From NCBI GenBank assembly GCA_002699585.1, contig PABP01000038.1:1-64000 (forward strand): DNA of 64,000 nucleotides, in the 5' to 3' direction. Made by a program: the position numbers and the translations under genes. Below the pieces are notes generated by a model that did not search any database, had not been told where the DNA came from, and was given only the letters and a program-made list of their open reading frames with translations. Positions 9,224 through 18,316 of this stretch are shown piece after piece (position 1 is the stretch's first letter; each line of letters begins with the position of its first letter). The stretch is from Anaerolineaceae bacterium (GTDB lineage: Bacteria; Chloroflexota; Anaerolineae; Aggregatilineales; Phototrophicaceae).

Positions 9224-10081
9224 TTAACCTTTGAACCCCGTGGTTGCGATGCCTTCTACGATATACTTTTGACCAAACACGAAGAACAATAAAATCGGTA
9301 TTTGAGCAAGTGTGGACATCGCAAATAACTGGCCGAAGGAGGATTGATCCATCGCAGAAACAAATTGGCGTAGTGCTAACGGGACAGTAAGCAATTCAGT
9401 CTTGTTCAGGTAGAGCAACTGGCTCAGGAAATCGTTCCAAGTCCAGATGAAGCTAAAGATAGCGGTTGTGATGAGCGCCGGCATACTCAGCGGGAAGATG
9501 ATGCGCCTAAAAATATCCCATTTATTAGCGCCATCCACAGCCGCAGCTTCATCCAGGTCCCTGGGGATGCCCCGTATAAATTGGACATTGAGGAAAACAA
9601 AGAACGCTTGTGTCGCCATAAAGCTGGGCACGACCAAAGGCAAAAAGGTATTAATCCAGTCCAACTCATTGAACATAATGTAGCGGGGCACAAGCGTGAC
9701 ATGAAATGGCAGCATGAGCGTCATCAACATGAGCGAGAACCAAATACGCTTGAACCGAAACTCCAGGCGGGCAAAGGCATAACCTGTCAGGGAGCTGGTC
9801 AGGACGTTGCCGATTACACTCACGATCACGATGATGAACGAGTTGATATAGAATCGTGTAAATGGCGTCTGCAAGGCCGTCCAGCCATTGACATAATTGC
9901 TGAACGTCAACTGGCTGGGGATCAAACCGGAACTTTCAAAAATCTCAGTTTCTGGCTTAAGCGAGCTACTCACCATCCACAGCAGCGGGTACAGCATGAT
10001 GACCGTTGCGAGAATGAGCATCAAGTGAATAGGCCAACGTTTGGGGATCAAACTTAAACTACGGTTACGTTGTACAGTCAT
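9224..10081 (-). CDS. ABC sugar transporter permease (MalG-like, CUT1)
   Basis: 285 residues, about six membrane helices, starting with a cytoplasmic Arg-rich stretch and HLMLILATVIMLYPLLWMV. The EAA loop that docks on the ATPase is present (DEAAAVDGANKWDIFRRIIFPLSMPAL). MalG-type permeases form a heterodimer with the MalF-type permease; that gene lies only 5 bp upstream, which suggests coupled translation. No ATPase gene is found nearby, as is common for CUT1 systems that share an MsmK/UgpC-type ATPase encoded elsewhere. Confidence 0.9.
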   Translation of the reverse strand: MTVQRNRSLSLIPKRWPIHLMLILATVIMLYPLLWMVSSSLKPETEIFESSGLIPSQLTFSNYVNGWTALQTPFTRFYINSFIIVIVSVIGNVLTSSLTGYAFARLEFRFKRIWFSLMLMTLMLPFHVTLVPRYIMFNELDWINTFLPLVVPSFMATQAFFVFLNVQFIRGIPRDLDEAAAVDGANKWDIFRRIIFPLSMPALITTAIFSFIWTWNDFLSQLLYLNKTELLTVPLALRQFVSAMDQSSFGQLFAMSTLAQIPILLFFVFGQKYIVEGIATTGFKG

Positions 10082-10086
10082 GTGCG

Positions 10087-11025
10087 CTAGTCCTCATCCC
10101 CGTAGAACACCCAGAAGCGCGACAAACCGAAGTTGAGGATGGTGAAGAAAACAATCACAATCAACATTATCCATGCCATAGCCGCCGCGTATCCCATGCG
10201 GAAGTATCTAAAGCCTTGAATATAGATATACAGCGAATAGAACAACGTTGAATCCGCCGGGGCACCCGTCCCATCACTGATAATATAAGCTGGCGTAAAT
10301 GCCTGGAACGCACTAATCATCTGCAACACAAGATTAAAGAAGAATATGGGTGTGATCAGCGGCAGCGTAATCTTGAAGAACTGCTGGACTGAGTTGGCGC
10401 CATCAATATTAGCAGCCTCGTAGAGCGATTGGGGTACCTGCTTTAGCCCCGCCAGGAAAATCACCATCGGCGAGCCAAACTGCCAGACGCGCAACACGAT
10501 CAGTGTTGATAAGGCGGTATCTGGCGAACCAATCCAACTCTGCCCTTCTATGCCGAAGATCAGCAATATCTGATTGAGCAACCCATCATTGCCGAAGACC
10601 TGTCGCCAAAGAATTGCGATGGCCACGCTGCCACCCAGGAGCGATGGCAAATAAAACAAGGCCCGATACCAAGGCAGGCCGCGAATACCGCGATTGAGGA
10701 CCAGAGCAATACCCAGGGCCACGATCAATTGCAGTGGCACACTGGTCACCACAAACGTAAACGTGACAGACATCGACTGGGCAAAGCGCGCGTCACGCGT
10801 CAACAAGCGGTTGTAATTAAATATGCCGACCCACTCTGGCATGGTCATCAGGTCATAATTTGTAAATGATAGGTAGAGTGATGCCAGAATAGGGCCAAGG
10901 GTGAAGACAACAAAACCAATCAACCATGGGAGTAAAAATATATAGCCTGTGAGATCTTGCCTGAGCGTGAATTTGCGGCCAGATTTGACAGGCTGGTCGG
11001 TTCTTGCTGTAAGCGTCGATTGCAT
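10087..11025 (-). CDS. ABC sugar transporter permease (MalF-like, CUT1)
   Basis: 312 residues. After a basic N-terminus comes TGYIFLLPWLIGFVVFTLGPILASLYLSF, the typical first helix of CUT1 MalF-type permeases, and later the EAA loop YEAANIDGANSVQQFFKITLPLITP. AAGGTAA precedes the ATG at 11025. It pairs with the permease gene just downstream and with the binding protein gene upstream. A hairpin in the 134-bp gap between this gene and the binding protein gene may lower its expression relative to the binding protein. Confidence 0.9.
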   Translation of the reverse strand: MQSTLTARTDQPVKSGRKFTLRQDLTGYIFLLPWLIGFVVFTLGPILASLYLSFTNYDLMTMPEWVGIFNYNRLLTRDARFAQSMSVTFTFVVTSVPLQLIVALGIALVLNRGIRGLPWYRALFYLPSLLGGSVAIAILWRQVFGNDGLLNQILLIFGIEGQSWIGSPDTALSTLIVLRVWQFGSPMVIFLAGLKQVPQSLYEAANIDGANSVQQFFKITLPLITPIFFFNLVLQMISAFQAFTPAYIISDGTGAPADSTLFYSLYIYIQGFRYFRMGYAAAMAWIMLIVIVFFTILNFGLSRFWVFYGDED

Positions 11026-11110
11026 GAAGATTACCTTATCGTTTGGGCGGTTGACACAAGCACCGAGCGTCCTGCTGTATGGCTACCGTGTTCTGGCCTC
11101 AAAAATAAGA

Positions 11111-11143
11111 GGATATAGCCGGGCATCAGCCACGACTATATCC
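11111..11143 (-). terminator. Intercistronic hairpin (possible attenuator) between binding protein and permease genes
   Basis: On the minus strand GGATATAG, a 17-nt loop and CTATATCC are followed by TCTTATTTTT. An 8-bp stem with a T-rich tail between binding protein and permease genes is the usual arrangement for partial termination or 3'-end protection that keeps the binding protein in excess. Confidence 0.6.
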
Positions 11144-11159
11144 TGTATGCTAAGGGATA

Positions 11160-12437
11160 CTAAGATGAGATGAAGTCGATTTCCTCGAAGAAGGCATCTA
11201 CAGCTTCTTCCAAGGTCATATTACCGAAGGTCAATTCCTGATAGAAGCGGATATAGGCATCACCCGCTTCTGTACCCCATTCTGGGCGCTGCGAACGCAG
11301 TGAAGCATAGGGGGCAATGTAGTCTTGCATCGCAAACATACGCTGGTCCGCTTCATCCATGTTTTCCGCAATGAGAACAGCATTTTCAGCATTGCCTGGA
11401 GGGCCATGTTCACCATTGTAGATAACAGCAACTTCCTCATCATTGACCATCCAGTTGATGTAGTCGATGCACTCATCCACATATTCGGTGTTGGCTGCAC
11501 AAGATAGGTATGCGCCACCAATGACATCACCGTGCTGCAATTCACCGTCTTCATTGAGTGTACGCGGGATCACAGCCAAGCCGAGCGGGTAATCCGTTGC
11601 AGCCTGGAACAGCTTATGCTGGTTACCAGACAGAATGTCCATCGCAACAACGCCATTCGCCAGCATGGAATCCGCATGGCCAACGTTCGCATATTCCTGG
11701 GTTATATCCGGCGGCGGGATCAGATTATTGGCGCGCATGTCTTCCCACATGCCCCAGTATTCCAGTAGGTCTTCACGATCAAAGGCGATACCGTCAGCAT
11801 CCATGAAGTCTTTGCCCTGCTGGCGCATGAAAGTTTCTAGTGCCTGGTCAGCAGAACCATCATCGGCAGCTGGCCAAGTACCTTCTGGCATGGTTTCACG
11901 CAGTTGACTAGCAATCTCAACATAATCTTCCCATGTCCAGGTAAAGGGATCAAATTCGATACCCGCTTCTTCCATGAACTGGGCATTATAGTGCGTACCT
12001 GGGGAGGAGGTACCGAGTGCGACCATAAAGATCTGATCGCCAACTTTACCGCTATCGAGAGTGCCTTCAGGGAAAGAACTCAAGTCGAGTTGGCCGGATT
12101 CAACATACGGCGTCAGGTCCAGTAATTGGCCACGACCCGCATATTCGTTAACGAAAGTGGGGTGCATGTGGAGGATGTCGGGCAAGTTACCCGCAGCAAC
12201 CTGTGTTGAGAGAAGTTCCCAGTATGGGCTCCAGGCGTTAAATTCGCGCTCCAGGGTCACACCTGTGAGTTCTTCGTACATATCACTAAGTTCCGCGTAC
12301 AGCTCATGACGGGGTTCATTGCCCCACCAACCCAAGCGAATGGTCGGGCCATCTTGCGCCTGGATAACTGGAACCGACAGCATCATGAGCAGTACAAAAA
12401 GTGCCACAATGCGCTTACCAAAGAGTTCCTTAAACAT
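11160..12437 (-). CDS. ABC transporter sugar-binding protein (extracellular, family 1)
   Basis: 425 residues with the SD AGGAGAT before ATG 12437. A signal peptide (RIVALFVLLMMLSVPVIQAQDGP) is followed by a family-1 solute-binding fold: TIRLGWWGNEPRHELYAELSDMYEE, PDILHMHPTFVNEYAGRGQLLDLTPY, YNAQFMEEAGI, FTWTWEDYVEIA. No lipobox Cys is present, so it may be anchored through its uncleaved signal or be free. It is the substrate-recognition part of the importer with the two permeases downstream. The isomerase gene lies about 110 bp upstream on the same strand. Confidence 0.9.
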   Translation of the reverse strand: MFKELFGKRIVALFVLLMMLSVPVIQAQDGPTIRLGWWGNEPRHELYAELSDMYEELTGVTLEREFNAWSPYWELLSTQVAAGNLPDILHMHPTFVNEYAGRGQLLDLTPYVESGQLDLSSFPEGTLDSGKVGDQIFMVALGTSSPGTHYNAQFMEEAGIEFDPFTWTWEDYVEIASQLRETMPEGTWPAADDGSADQALETFMRQQGKDFMDADGIAFDREDLLEYWGMWEDMRANNLIPPPDITQEYANVGHADSMLANGVVAMDILSGNQHKLFQAATDYPLGLAVIPRTLNEDGELQHGDVIGGAYLSCAANTEYVDECIDYINWMVNDEEVAVIYNGEHGPPGNAENAVLIAENMDEADQRMFAMQDYIAPYASLRSQRPEWGTEAGDAYIRFYQELTFGNMTLEEAVDAFFEEIDFISS

Positions 12438-12546
12438 AGATCATCTCCTAGTTCAAAATAATGTTTACCGTTTTGCCATTTTCTTATCTCTGGATGCATC
12501 ACCTCCATCTTTCTCTTCGGTGATCGAGTGGTGCTATGCGATAGCG

Positions 12547-13335
12547 TCAGGTTGTCGTCTCATAACGCTCAAACATCTTTTTTGCGACGACAAGATCCTC
12601 GAAAATCGTTTCTTTCTCCAGCGGGGATAGCTCCACAGTAATGTAGCCGCTATACCCCAGGGCGAGCATACGATCGATAACGTGGTAGTTGTCAGTTGTT
12701 CCATGACCAAAGCGCGTGAAGGACTTCTTCCCTTTTTGAAGGTTGTCTTTAACGTGAATGTGGTTGACGCGCGTCGACAAACGATCAATCAGATTGTCCA
12801 TATTGACATTGGATGCGTCAAAGTGGCCTGTATCTAGCCAAATACCGACATTGGGAGAATCTATAACAGAGAAGATTTGCTCGTAGTCTTCAATTGTTTC
12901 CAGGTTGTTACCTTCGTGATTTTCCAGGCCAAGCTCAATGCCAAGTTCCTCTGCAACCGGAGCGATTTCCTGAAGTACCTCAATGATTGCCTGTAGGCCA
13001 CCGCTGGTCCCACGAGCGTGACCTGTCGCGCCAACGCGCGTCACACCGAGTTCACGAGCGGCTTCCATAAAGCGTATTTTGTGGGCGGCATCACGCGAGC
13101 GATCCATGCCGTCAGCCCCGCCGAATGATGTGCAATGTAATGAAATCGGAACCAGGCCAGTATCTTCACAGCGCTGCTTGAGATCACGCATTTTGGCTGG
13201 AGTCACGGTCCGAGGATACCAGCAATTGAACTCGACGTATTTAAAACCAATCTGCGGCAACATGCGAAAGCTCTCCACGAAGTCGGTATCGCCGAAACCA
13301 TCACACGATAAAGTCGCGCAAGCCAAACCAATCAT
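12547..13335 (-). CDS. Sugar phosphate isomerase/epimerase (xylose-isomerase-like TIM barrel)
   Basis: 262 residues. The frame is open further upstream, but ATG 13335 is chosen because GGAG lies 6 bases before it and the protein then starts with the first barrel strand (MIGLACATLSCDGFG). Metal-site features of the AP-endonuclease-2/xylose-isomerase-like superfamily are visible: ELGLENHEG (Glu), NVGIWLDTGHFD (Asp and His), NHIHVKD (His) and ITVELSP (Glu). Members interconvert keto and aldo sugars or epimerise them. Its position next to an importer and oxidoreductases supports a catabolic role. Confidence 0.85.
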   Translation of the reverse strand: MIGLACATLSCDGFGDTDFVESFRMLPQIGFKYVEFNCWYPRTVTPAKMRDLKQRCEDTGLVPISLHCTSFGGADGMDRSRDAAHKIRFMEAARELGVTRVGATGHARGTSGGLQAIIEVLQEIAPVAEELGIELGLENHEGNNLETIEDYEQIFSVIDSPNVGIWLDTGHFDASNVNMDNLIDRLSTRVNHIHVKDNLQKGKKSFTRFGHGTTDNYHVIDRMLALGYSGYITVELSPLEKETIFEDLVVAKKMFERYETTT

Positions 13336-13711
13336 AAATTCTCCAAACAAAAAGTGATTTAATGTCGACGATGGGCGGTAAGTGATACCTATTTTTGTAG
13401 CCCAAGATTGTCTATAAGTCACTGACAGAGTCAGCATCTTCAACTTCGATTAGACTATAACCAACCCCCAAAATGACGGCATGAACAATAGGAATGATCG
13501 AAACTAGGAAGAAATACCTAACTTCTTGCAGTTCCTTTATGAATACGCTTCACTAAGTACGGCTTTGGGTAAAAGGCTCATTTTTCTGCAGATAATAACA
13601 GCTCGTCAGCCGTTTTACCCCGAAATGAATAATTTTATGTAGTAGCAATTCCCCAGATCATGCGGCATAAAGGTATGTCTGGAAACTAAAAAGTGTTTTT
13701 GCGAGATAACG
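13336..13711. promoter_or_regulatory. Divergent promoter region between isomerase and histidine kinase genes
   Basis: 376 bp without a gene. It must carry the promoter of the minus-strand import operon and that of the plus-strand histidine kinase. It is AT-rich (for example AATAATTTTATGTAG near 13628). No clear operator was recognised by eye. Confidence 0.4.
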
Positions 13712-16150
13712 ATGACTAAAGATGCGCTTTTCTTTCAGGAGACTGACAGTATGTTCCAGGCTGTGCTAGACAATATCCCCCAGATGATTTTCTGGAAGGA
13801 TAAATCCCTTGCATACATTGATTGCAATCGCAGCTTTTCAAAATTTGTCAGTCAAGATCTTCCCTCAGGTGATGCAGATACGTTTGTATTTGCTGGTAAA
13901 CGAGAGCAAGATCTCCCCTGGCCACAAGATCTCATCGCCTGCTTTACAAAACTTGATCAGAAGACGCTGGAGACAGAACAAGCCCAACGCAATCTAGAGA
14001 TCAAAACGGAGCATCAGGGTCAGCTATGTTGGTTACGCACCAGCCGCATCCCCTTACGCAATGGAGATGGTGCCGTCATTGGGCTACTGGGTGTGATCGA
14101 AAATATCACAGAACAAAAAGAATCCGAAAAAGCGCTCAAAGCATCGCAGGATATGTTGCAACTGGTCATGGACAACATTCCGCAGGCGATTTTCTGGAAG
14201 AATCGTGACTACGTCATCATGGGTGGCAATCGCAACTTCTTCAAAGATGCGGGTGACGGCACACTGGCATCCGTGATCGGCAAAACAGATTATGAGCTAT
14301 CCTATCGCGTTGAGGAAGCAGATTTTTTCCGTGAGGTAGATCGGCGCGTGATGGATAATAACCGTGCCGAATACCGGATCATCGAGCCACAGTTGCAGGC
14401 AGATGGCAAACAAGCCTGGCTGGAAACCAACAAGATCCCGCTGCATGATGCTGAGGGTCATGTGGTAGGTATCCTGGGCACCTATGAGGACATCACCGAA
14501 CGGAAAGACGCGGAAGAATCGCGGCGGCGCGAACTTGAGCAGCGCGTGGAAGAACGCACACGAGAGTTATCCGCCTCCAATGCGCAGCTCAAAAGCGAAA
14601 TTGAACGACGCGAGCGTATCGAAGAAGCGCTACGCCTGAGCGGTAAGCGTTACGCCCTGGCGACGAGTGCAGGACAGGTCTGTGTGTGGGACTGGCACAG
14701 TGAAACCGGCCAGATTTACCTGGCACCCGGTTTAAAAGACCTGTTGGGATTCGATGAGCATGAAACACCCTCGACGCTGGATGAATGGCTGTCATTGATC
14801 CACTATGATGATCGTGCAGCCTTTGCGGAAACGCTACAGGGCCATCTCGAAAGCGAAATCCCGCATTGTGAAAACAAACTGCGTATGCTGCATAAAGATG
14901 GTGACTGGCGCGTCATGCTCTCGCGCGGAACGGTCGTTCAGGATGATCCATGTGCACGCATAATGGGTTCGATTACAGACATCACCGACCTGACGAACGT
15001 CCAGCAAGCCGAGCACGAACAGCGTATGCTCGCAGAGGCGCTATGTGACAATGCAGCCTTGCTCAACAGCACCCTCAACATTGAAGAAGTACTCGATCGT
15101 ATCCTGAGTGTCATTGAACGCTCGGTGCCGCATCAGATTGCTAATATCATGCTGGTCCATAAGGGCATGGCCCGGATTGTACGCTCACAGCGCAGCGCCA
15201 ACCACAAGTCCGTGTATTCTGATTTGAAGCAATATTTCGCTGTCAGTGAGCATGCCGTTCTGCGTCAGATGCAACAAACACGGCAGCCCATGGTCCTCAG
15301 GGATATCCCGCAGAATGAACCCTACTGGGCGCTAGGTGAACATGCAGACATCCAATGCTATGTAGGGACACCCATTTGCCTTGAAGGCGAAGTCATTGGG
15401 TTCCTGAATTTGCATATCGACCAGCCCGATTTTTACAGCGAAAAACACGGAGAGCGCCTACAGGCCTTCGCAAATCAAGCGGCCAGTGCGATCCAAAATG
15501 CTCGATCCTATGAGCGCGCTCATGTCATTGCAGCACTGGAGGAACGCCAACGACTGGCCCGCGACCTGCACGATGCGGTCAGCCAGACGTTGTGGTCAGC
15601 GAACATCACGGCAGAAGTCTTACCGGGCTTATGGGAACAAGACATAGATGAAGGTCGTAAGTGCCTGGATGAACTTCATAAGTTCACTCGCGGTGCCCTA
15701 TCAGAAATGCGAGCGCTGCTGATTGAACTGCGACCATCCGGCCTGGTCGAGACACGGTTGGAGGCACTCTTACATCAGCTTACCGAATCCATGTCGAACC
15801 GAATGGGCGTACCCGTGACCTTGAAGGTCGAGGGCAACTGCCTGTTACCACCGGATACCCAGGTCGCTTTCTACCGAATTGCGCAGGAAGCCCTCAATAA
15901 TATCTGTCGGCATACCACTGCCACCTGTGCTAAGGTCACGTTGATACACCAACCGTCCTTTGCTAGCTTGATCATCACAGATAATGGCACAGGCTTCAAT
16001 CCGAGCAATGTCCCTGCACGACGACTGGGCTTGAGCATCATGCGTGAACGTGCAGCCTCAATTGGTGCGCATCTGGACATCCACAGTGAAAAAGGACATG
16101 GCACGCAGATCATGTTGGAATGGCGTAAGGAGGAATTAGCACATGCCTGA
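13712..16150 (+). CDS. PAS/GAF sensor histidine kinase (NarL/DesK-type HisKA_3)
   Basis: 812 residues, no membrane segment, so a cytoplasmic sensor. Two very similar PAS domains come first (about 12-132 with LDNIPQMIFWKDK and about 148-264 with MDNIPQAIFWKN, each ending in a PAC motif such as EDITERK). Then a short coiled coil (RELEQRVEERTRELSASNAQ), a third PAS (about 310-430), a GAF domain (about 455-605), a HisKA_3 domain with phospho-acceptor His620 in RLARDLHDAVSQTL, and an HATPase_c domain (QEALNNICRH, DNGTGF, RLGLSIMRERA). It overlaps the response regulator gene by 8 bp. Its signal is unknown. It lies inside the carbohydrate cluster and may control it. Confidence 0.92.
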   Translation: MTKDALFFQETDSMFQAVLDNIPQMIFWKDKSLAYIDCNRSFSKFVSQDLPSGDADTFVFAGKREQDLPWPQDLIACFTKLDQKTLETEQAQRNLEIKTEHQGQLCWLRTSRIPLRNGDGAVIGLLGVIENITEQKESEKALKASQDMLQLVMDNIPQAIFWKNRDYVIMGGNRNFFKDAGDGTLASVIGKTDYELSYRVEEADFFREVDRRVMDNNRAEYRIIEPQLQADGKQAWLETNKIPLHDAEGHVVGILGTYEDITERKDAEESRRRELEQRVEERTRELSASNAQLKSEIERRERIEEALRLSGKRYALATSAGQVCVWDWHSETGQIYLAPGLKDLLGFDEHETPSTLDEWLSLIHYDDRAAFAETLQGHLESEIPHCENKLRMLHKDGDWRVMLSRGTVVQDDPCARIMGSITDITDLTNVQQAEHEQRMLAEALCDNAALLNSTLNIEEVLDRILSVIERSVPHQIANIMLVHKGMARIVRSQRSANHKSVYSDLKQYFAVSEHAVLRQMQQTRQPMVLRDIPQNEPYWALGEHADIQCYVGTPICLEGEVIGFLNLHIDQPDFYSEKHGERLQAFANQAASAIQNARSYERAHVIAALEERQRLARDLHDAVSQTLWSANITAEVLPGLWEQDIDEGRKCLDELHKFTRGALSEMRALLIELRPSGLVETRLEALLHQLTESMSNRMGVPVTLKVEGNCLLPPDTQVAFYRIAQEALNNICRHTTATCAKVTLIHQPSFASLIITDNGTGFNPSNVPARRLGLSIMRERAASIGAHLDIHSEKGHGTQIMLEWRKEELAHA

Positions 16151-16778
16151 GGAAACCATTCGACTGGTAATCGTTGATGATCATGCGATGGTCCGGCGGG
16201 GCCTGGCAACCTTCCTCAAAGCGTCACCTAATCTGGAGCTGGTCGGAGAAGCTGGCAACGGTGCGGAAGCCCTGCGACTTTGCGATCAAGTACGGCCCCA
16301 TGTCGTCTTGATGGACTTAATGATGCCAGAGATGTCCGGCGTGGAAACGATAGAAGCCCTGCTCAAAGAGCATCCCGATATTAAGGTGATTGCCTTGACG
16401 AGCTTCAAAGAGGAACCACTCATCCGGGCTGCGCTGCGTGCCGGGGCGACAAGCTACCTGCTGAAGAATGTTTCCGCGGATAAATTGGCTGCGGCGATCC
16501 ACGCGACGCATTCCGGGTTACCCATTTTGTCACCAGAGTTGACCGATGTCCTCACCAGCAACGAACGCGACTACTTTTCAGAATTGACGCAGCGCGAACG
16601 CGAAGTACTCACCTATATGGTCGAGGGCATGAGCAATGAAGAAATCGCCCAGGAACTTGTGCTGAGTGCTTCAACTGTCAAGAATCACGTCAGCAGTATT
16701 CTCGCCAAGCTGGAAGTCAACAGCCGAGCGAAAGCGGCCAATCTGGCGATCAAGCACAATCTGGTAAACACGATTTAG
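16143..16778 (+). CDS. NarL/FixJ-type response regulator
   Basis: 211 residues. Receiver domain with acidic pair VDDH, phospho-acceptor Asp58 in VLMDLMMPEMSG, the Thr/Ser position LTSFKEE and Lys in YLLKN. The C-terminus is a LuxR HTH (LTQREREVLTYMVEGMSNEEIAQEL ... STVKNHVSSILAKLEV). The start overlaps the end of the kinase gene and has AGGAGG upstream, so the two are translationally coupled. Its stop overlaps that of the convergent sulfatase gene by a few bases. Confidence 0.95.
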   Translation: MPEETIRLVIVDDHAMVRRGLATFLKASPNLELVGEAGNGAEALRLCDQVRPHVVLMDLMMPEMSGVETIEALLKEHPDIKVIALTSFKEEPLIRAALRAGATSYLLKNVSADKLAAAIHATHSGLPILSPELTDVLTSNERDYFSELTQREREVLTYMVEGMSNEEIAQELVLSASTVKNHVSSILAKLEVNSRAKAANLAIKHNLVNTI

Positions 16779-18277
16779 AATTGGCTGCCTGCTAAAGGCG
16801 CCTGCGGTTTATTGCGGCGATGATGCTGCAAACGGTCATCCAAATCCGCTAACTGATCCTGGCGACCCAGAAATTCGAGGCGATGGCGCATGGCCTCAAC
16901 CGGGAAATAGCTGAACACAGGCGTTTGTGGGACAAAGGGATCAACGACTGCATCCGGCCCCATGCACCAGCTTTGCCACCAAGACATGAACAGGCTCTCT
17001 AATGCTTGAACAACCTGTGATTCGTCTGCAATGATGTTGGTCGTCTGATTGGGATCATTCTCGATGTCGAACAGGTAACGATCATCGAGCGGGCTACAAC
17101 CAGGATGATACGTCCATACTAAGGCATGCGTCCGGGTGCGGATTGCGCGCTGCAAAGAGAAGATACCGCATCCATACACTACAAATGGCCGACCTTCAAA
17201 CGGTTCACCAGATAATGCTGGCAAGAACGACTGCGCGTCCCAACGTTCCGGCTGCCCCAGCTTGAGATAATCGAACAAGGTCGCTATCAAGTCATACTGA
17301 TAGATCAAAGCATCGCTCTGATGACCCGTATCGGTCACACCGGGCATCCGCACGATTAAGGGTACATTGGTGACGCCATCGACAGCGACACCATGCTCGA
17401 AGTACATCCCCATCTGGCCAATGGCCTCACCATGATCCGCAGAGATAATAATGACCGTATCCTCATAGGCATCCGCTGCTTTTAGCGCATTGATGATTTC
17501 GCCAATCGCCCTATCCACGGCCGCAATCGATGCATCATAGGAATCCAGCATGTGCTTGAACTCATCCCGATTTGAGATGTGATCCGGCATCGCGGGAAAC
17601 GGGCTCTTATAGTCATGATGTGGCTGACGAATCATGATGTCACGGGCGGACTTGGGGCCGTAGAAATTTTCGAAGTGATCGTGGATCGTGGCCTCGTCGG
17701 GGAAGTCGGGTAGCGAACCGTCACGAACCTGAGCGAGCATATCTTCCGCAGGATGATAAGGTGTGTGGGCATCCCAGTAGTGAACATGGAGAAAGAGGTC
17801 GTCGTGATCGGCGATGTTGTTCTCTATCCAGCGAATCACGCGCGGATTGACGTCCTCGGCGTTCTCATGAGCCGAAGGCGCGGTTGGATTGTGGACCTCA
17901 CTAAAGCCAGCATTAAACCACCATGCCATATGCCTCTGTTGGAAGATCGAAAAAGTGACTGTATGATAGCCGTTTTCCTGGAAAGCACGCATGGGCATGG
18001 TGTACTCAGGATAGTAGTTGGGCATGCCCTCTTTGCCGGGGAACCGAAACTCACAACCAGGGTGCTCATGGCTGATGACGCCATTCGATATACCGGGCCG
18101 CGCAGAAAACAAGGCCGCACGCGATGGTAAGCAGGGCGCATCCGATACAAAGCAGTTATTGAACAGAGCTGACTCTGCCGCGAGCTGGTCGATATGAGGG
18201 GATGTATTGCGCGCGTAGCCATAGACACCTAGATGATCCTTACGAACGCAATCCAGGTCAAAATAAACGATGCGCAT
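16775..18277 (-). CDS. Sulfatase (formylglycine-dependent, Cys type)
   Basis: 500 residues. The alkaline-phosphatase/sulfatase superfamily is seen from the N-terminal metal site (YFDLDCVRKDHLG) and the modification motif CLPSR at residues 49-53, where Cys49 should become formylglycine. Further metal and catalytic motifs are HVHYWDAHTPYH and IIISADHGEAIGQ. No signal peptide was seen, so it appears cytoplasmic, acting on imported sulfated sugars or alkyl sulfates. AGGAAG precedes ATG 18277. It lies downstream of the Gfo/Idh/MocA gene with a 39-bp gap, so the two are probably one operon. No maturation enzyme is encoded in the window. Confidence 0.88.
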   Translation of the reverse strand: MRIVYFDLDCVRKDHLGVYGYARNTSPHIDQLAAESALFNNCFVSDAPCLPSRAALFSARPGISNGVISHEHPGCEFRFPGKEGMPNYYPEYTMPMRAFQENGYHTVTFSIFQQRHMAWWFNAGFSEVHNPTAPSAHENAEDVNPRVIRWIENNIADHDDLFLHVHYWDAHTPYHPAEDMLAQVRDGSLPDFPDEATIHDHFENFYGPKSARDIMIRQPHHDYKSPFPAMPDHISNRDEFKHMLDSYDASIAAVDRAIGEIINALKAADAYEDTVIIISADHGEAIGQMGMYFEHGVAVDGVTNVPLIVRMPGVTDTGHQSDALIYQYDLIATLFDYLKLGQPERWDAQSFLPALSGEPFEGRPFVVYGCGIFSLQRAIRTRTHALVWTYHPGCSPLDDRYLFDIENDPNQTTNIIADESQVVQALESLFMSWWQSWCMGPDAVVDPFVPQTPVFSYFPVEAMRHRLEFLGRQDQLADLDDRLQHHRRNKPQAPLAGSQF

Positions 18278-18316
18278 GGTAGCACTTCCTAGAAGGTGTA
18301 CAGGCCAGCCGCGTAC

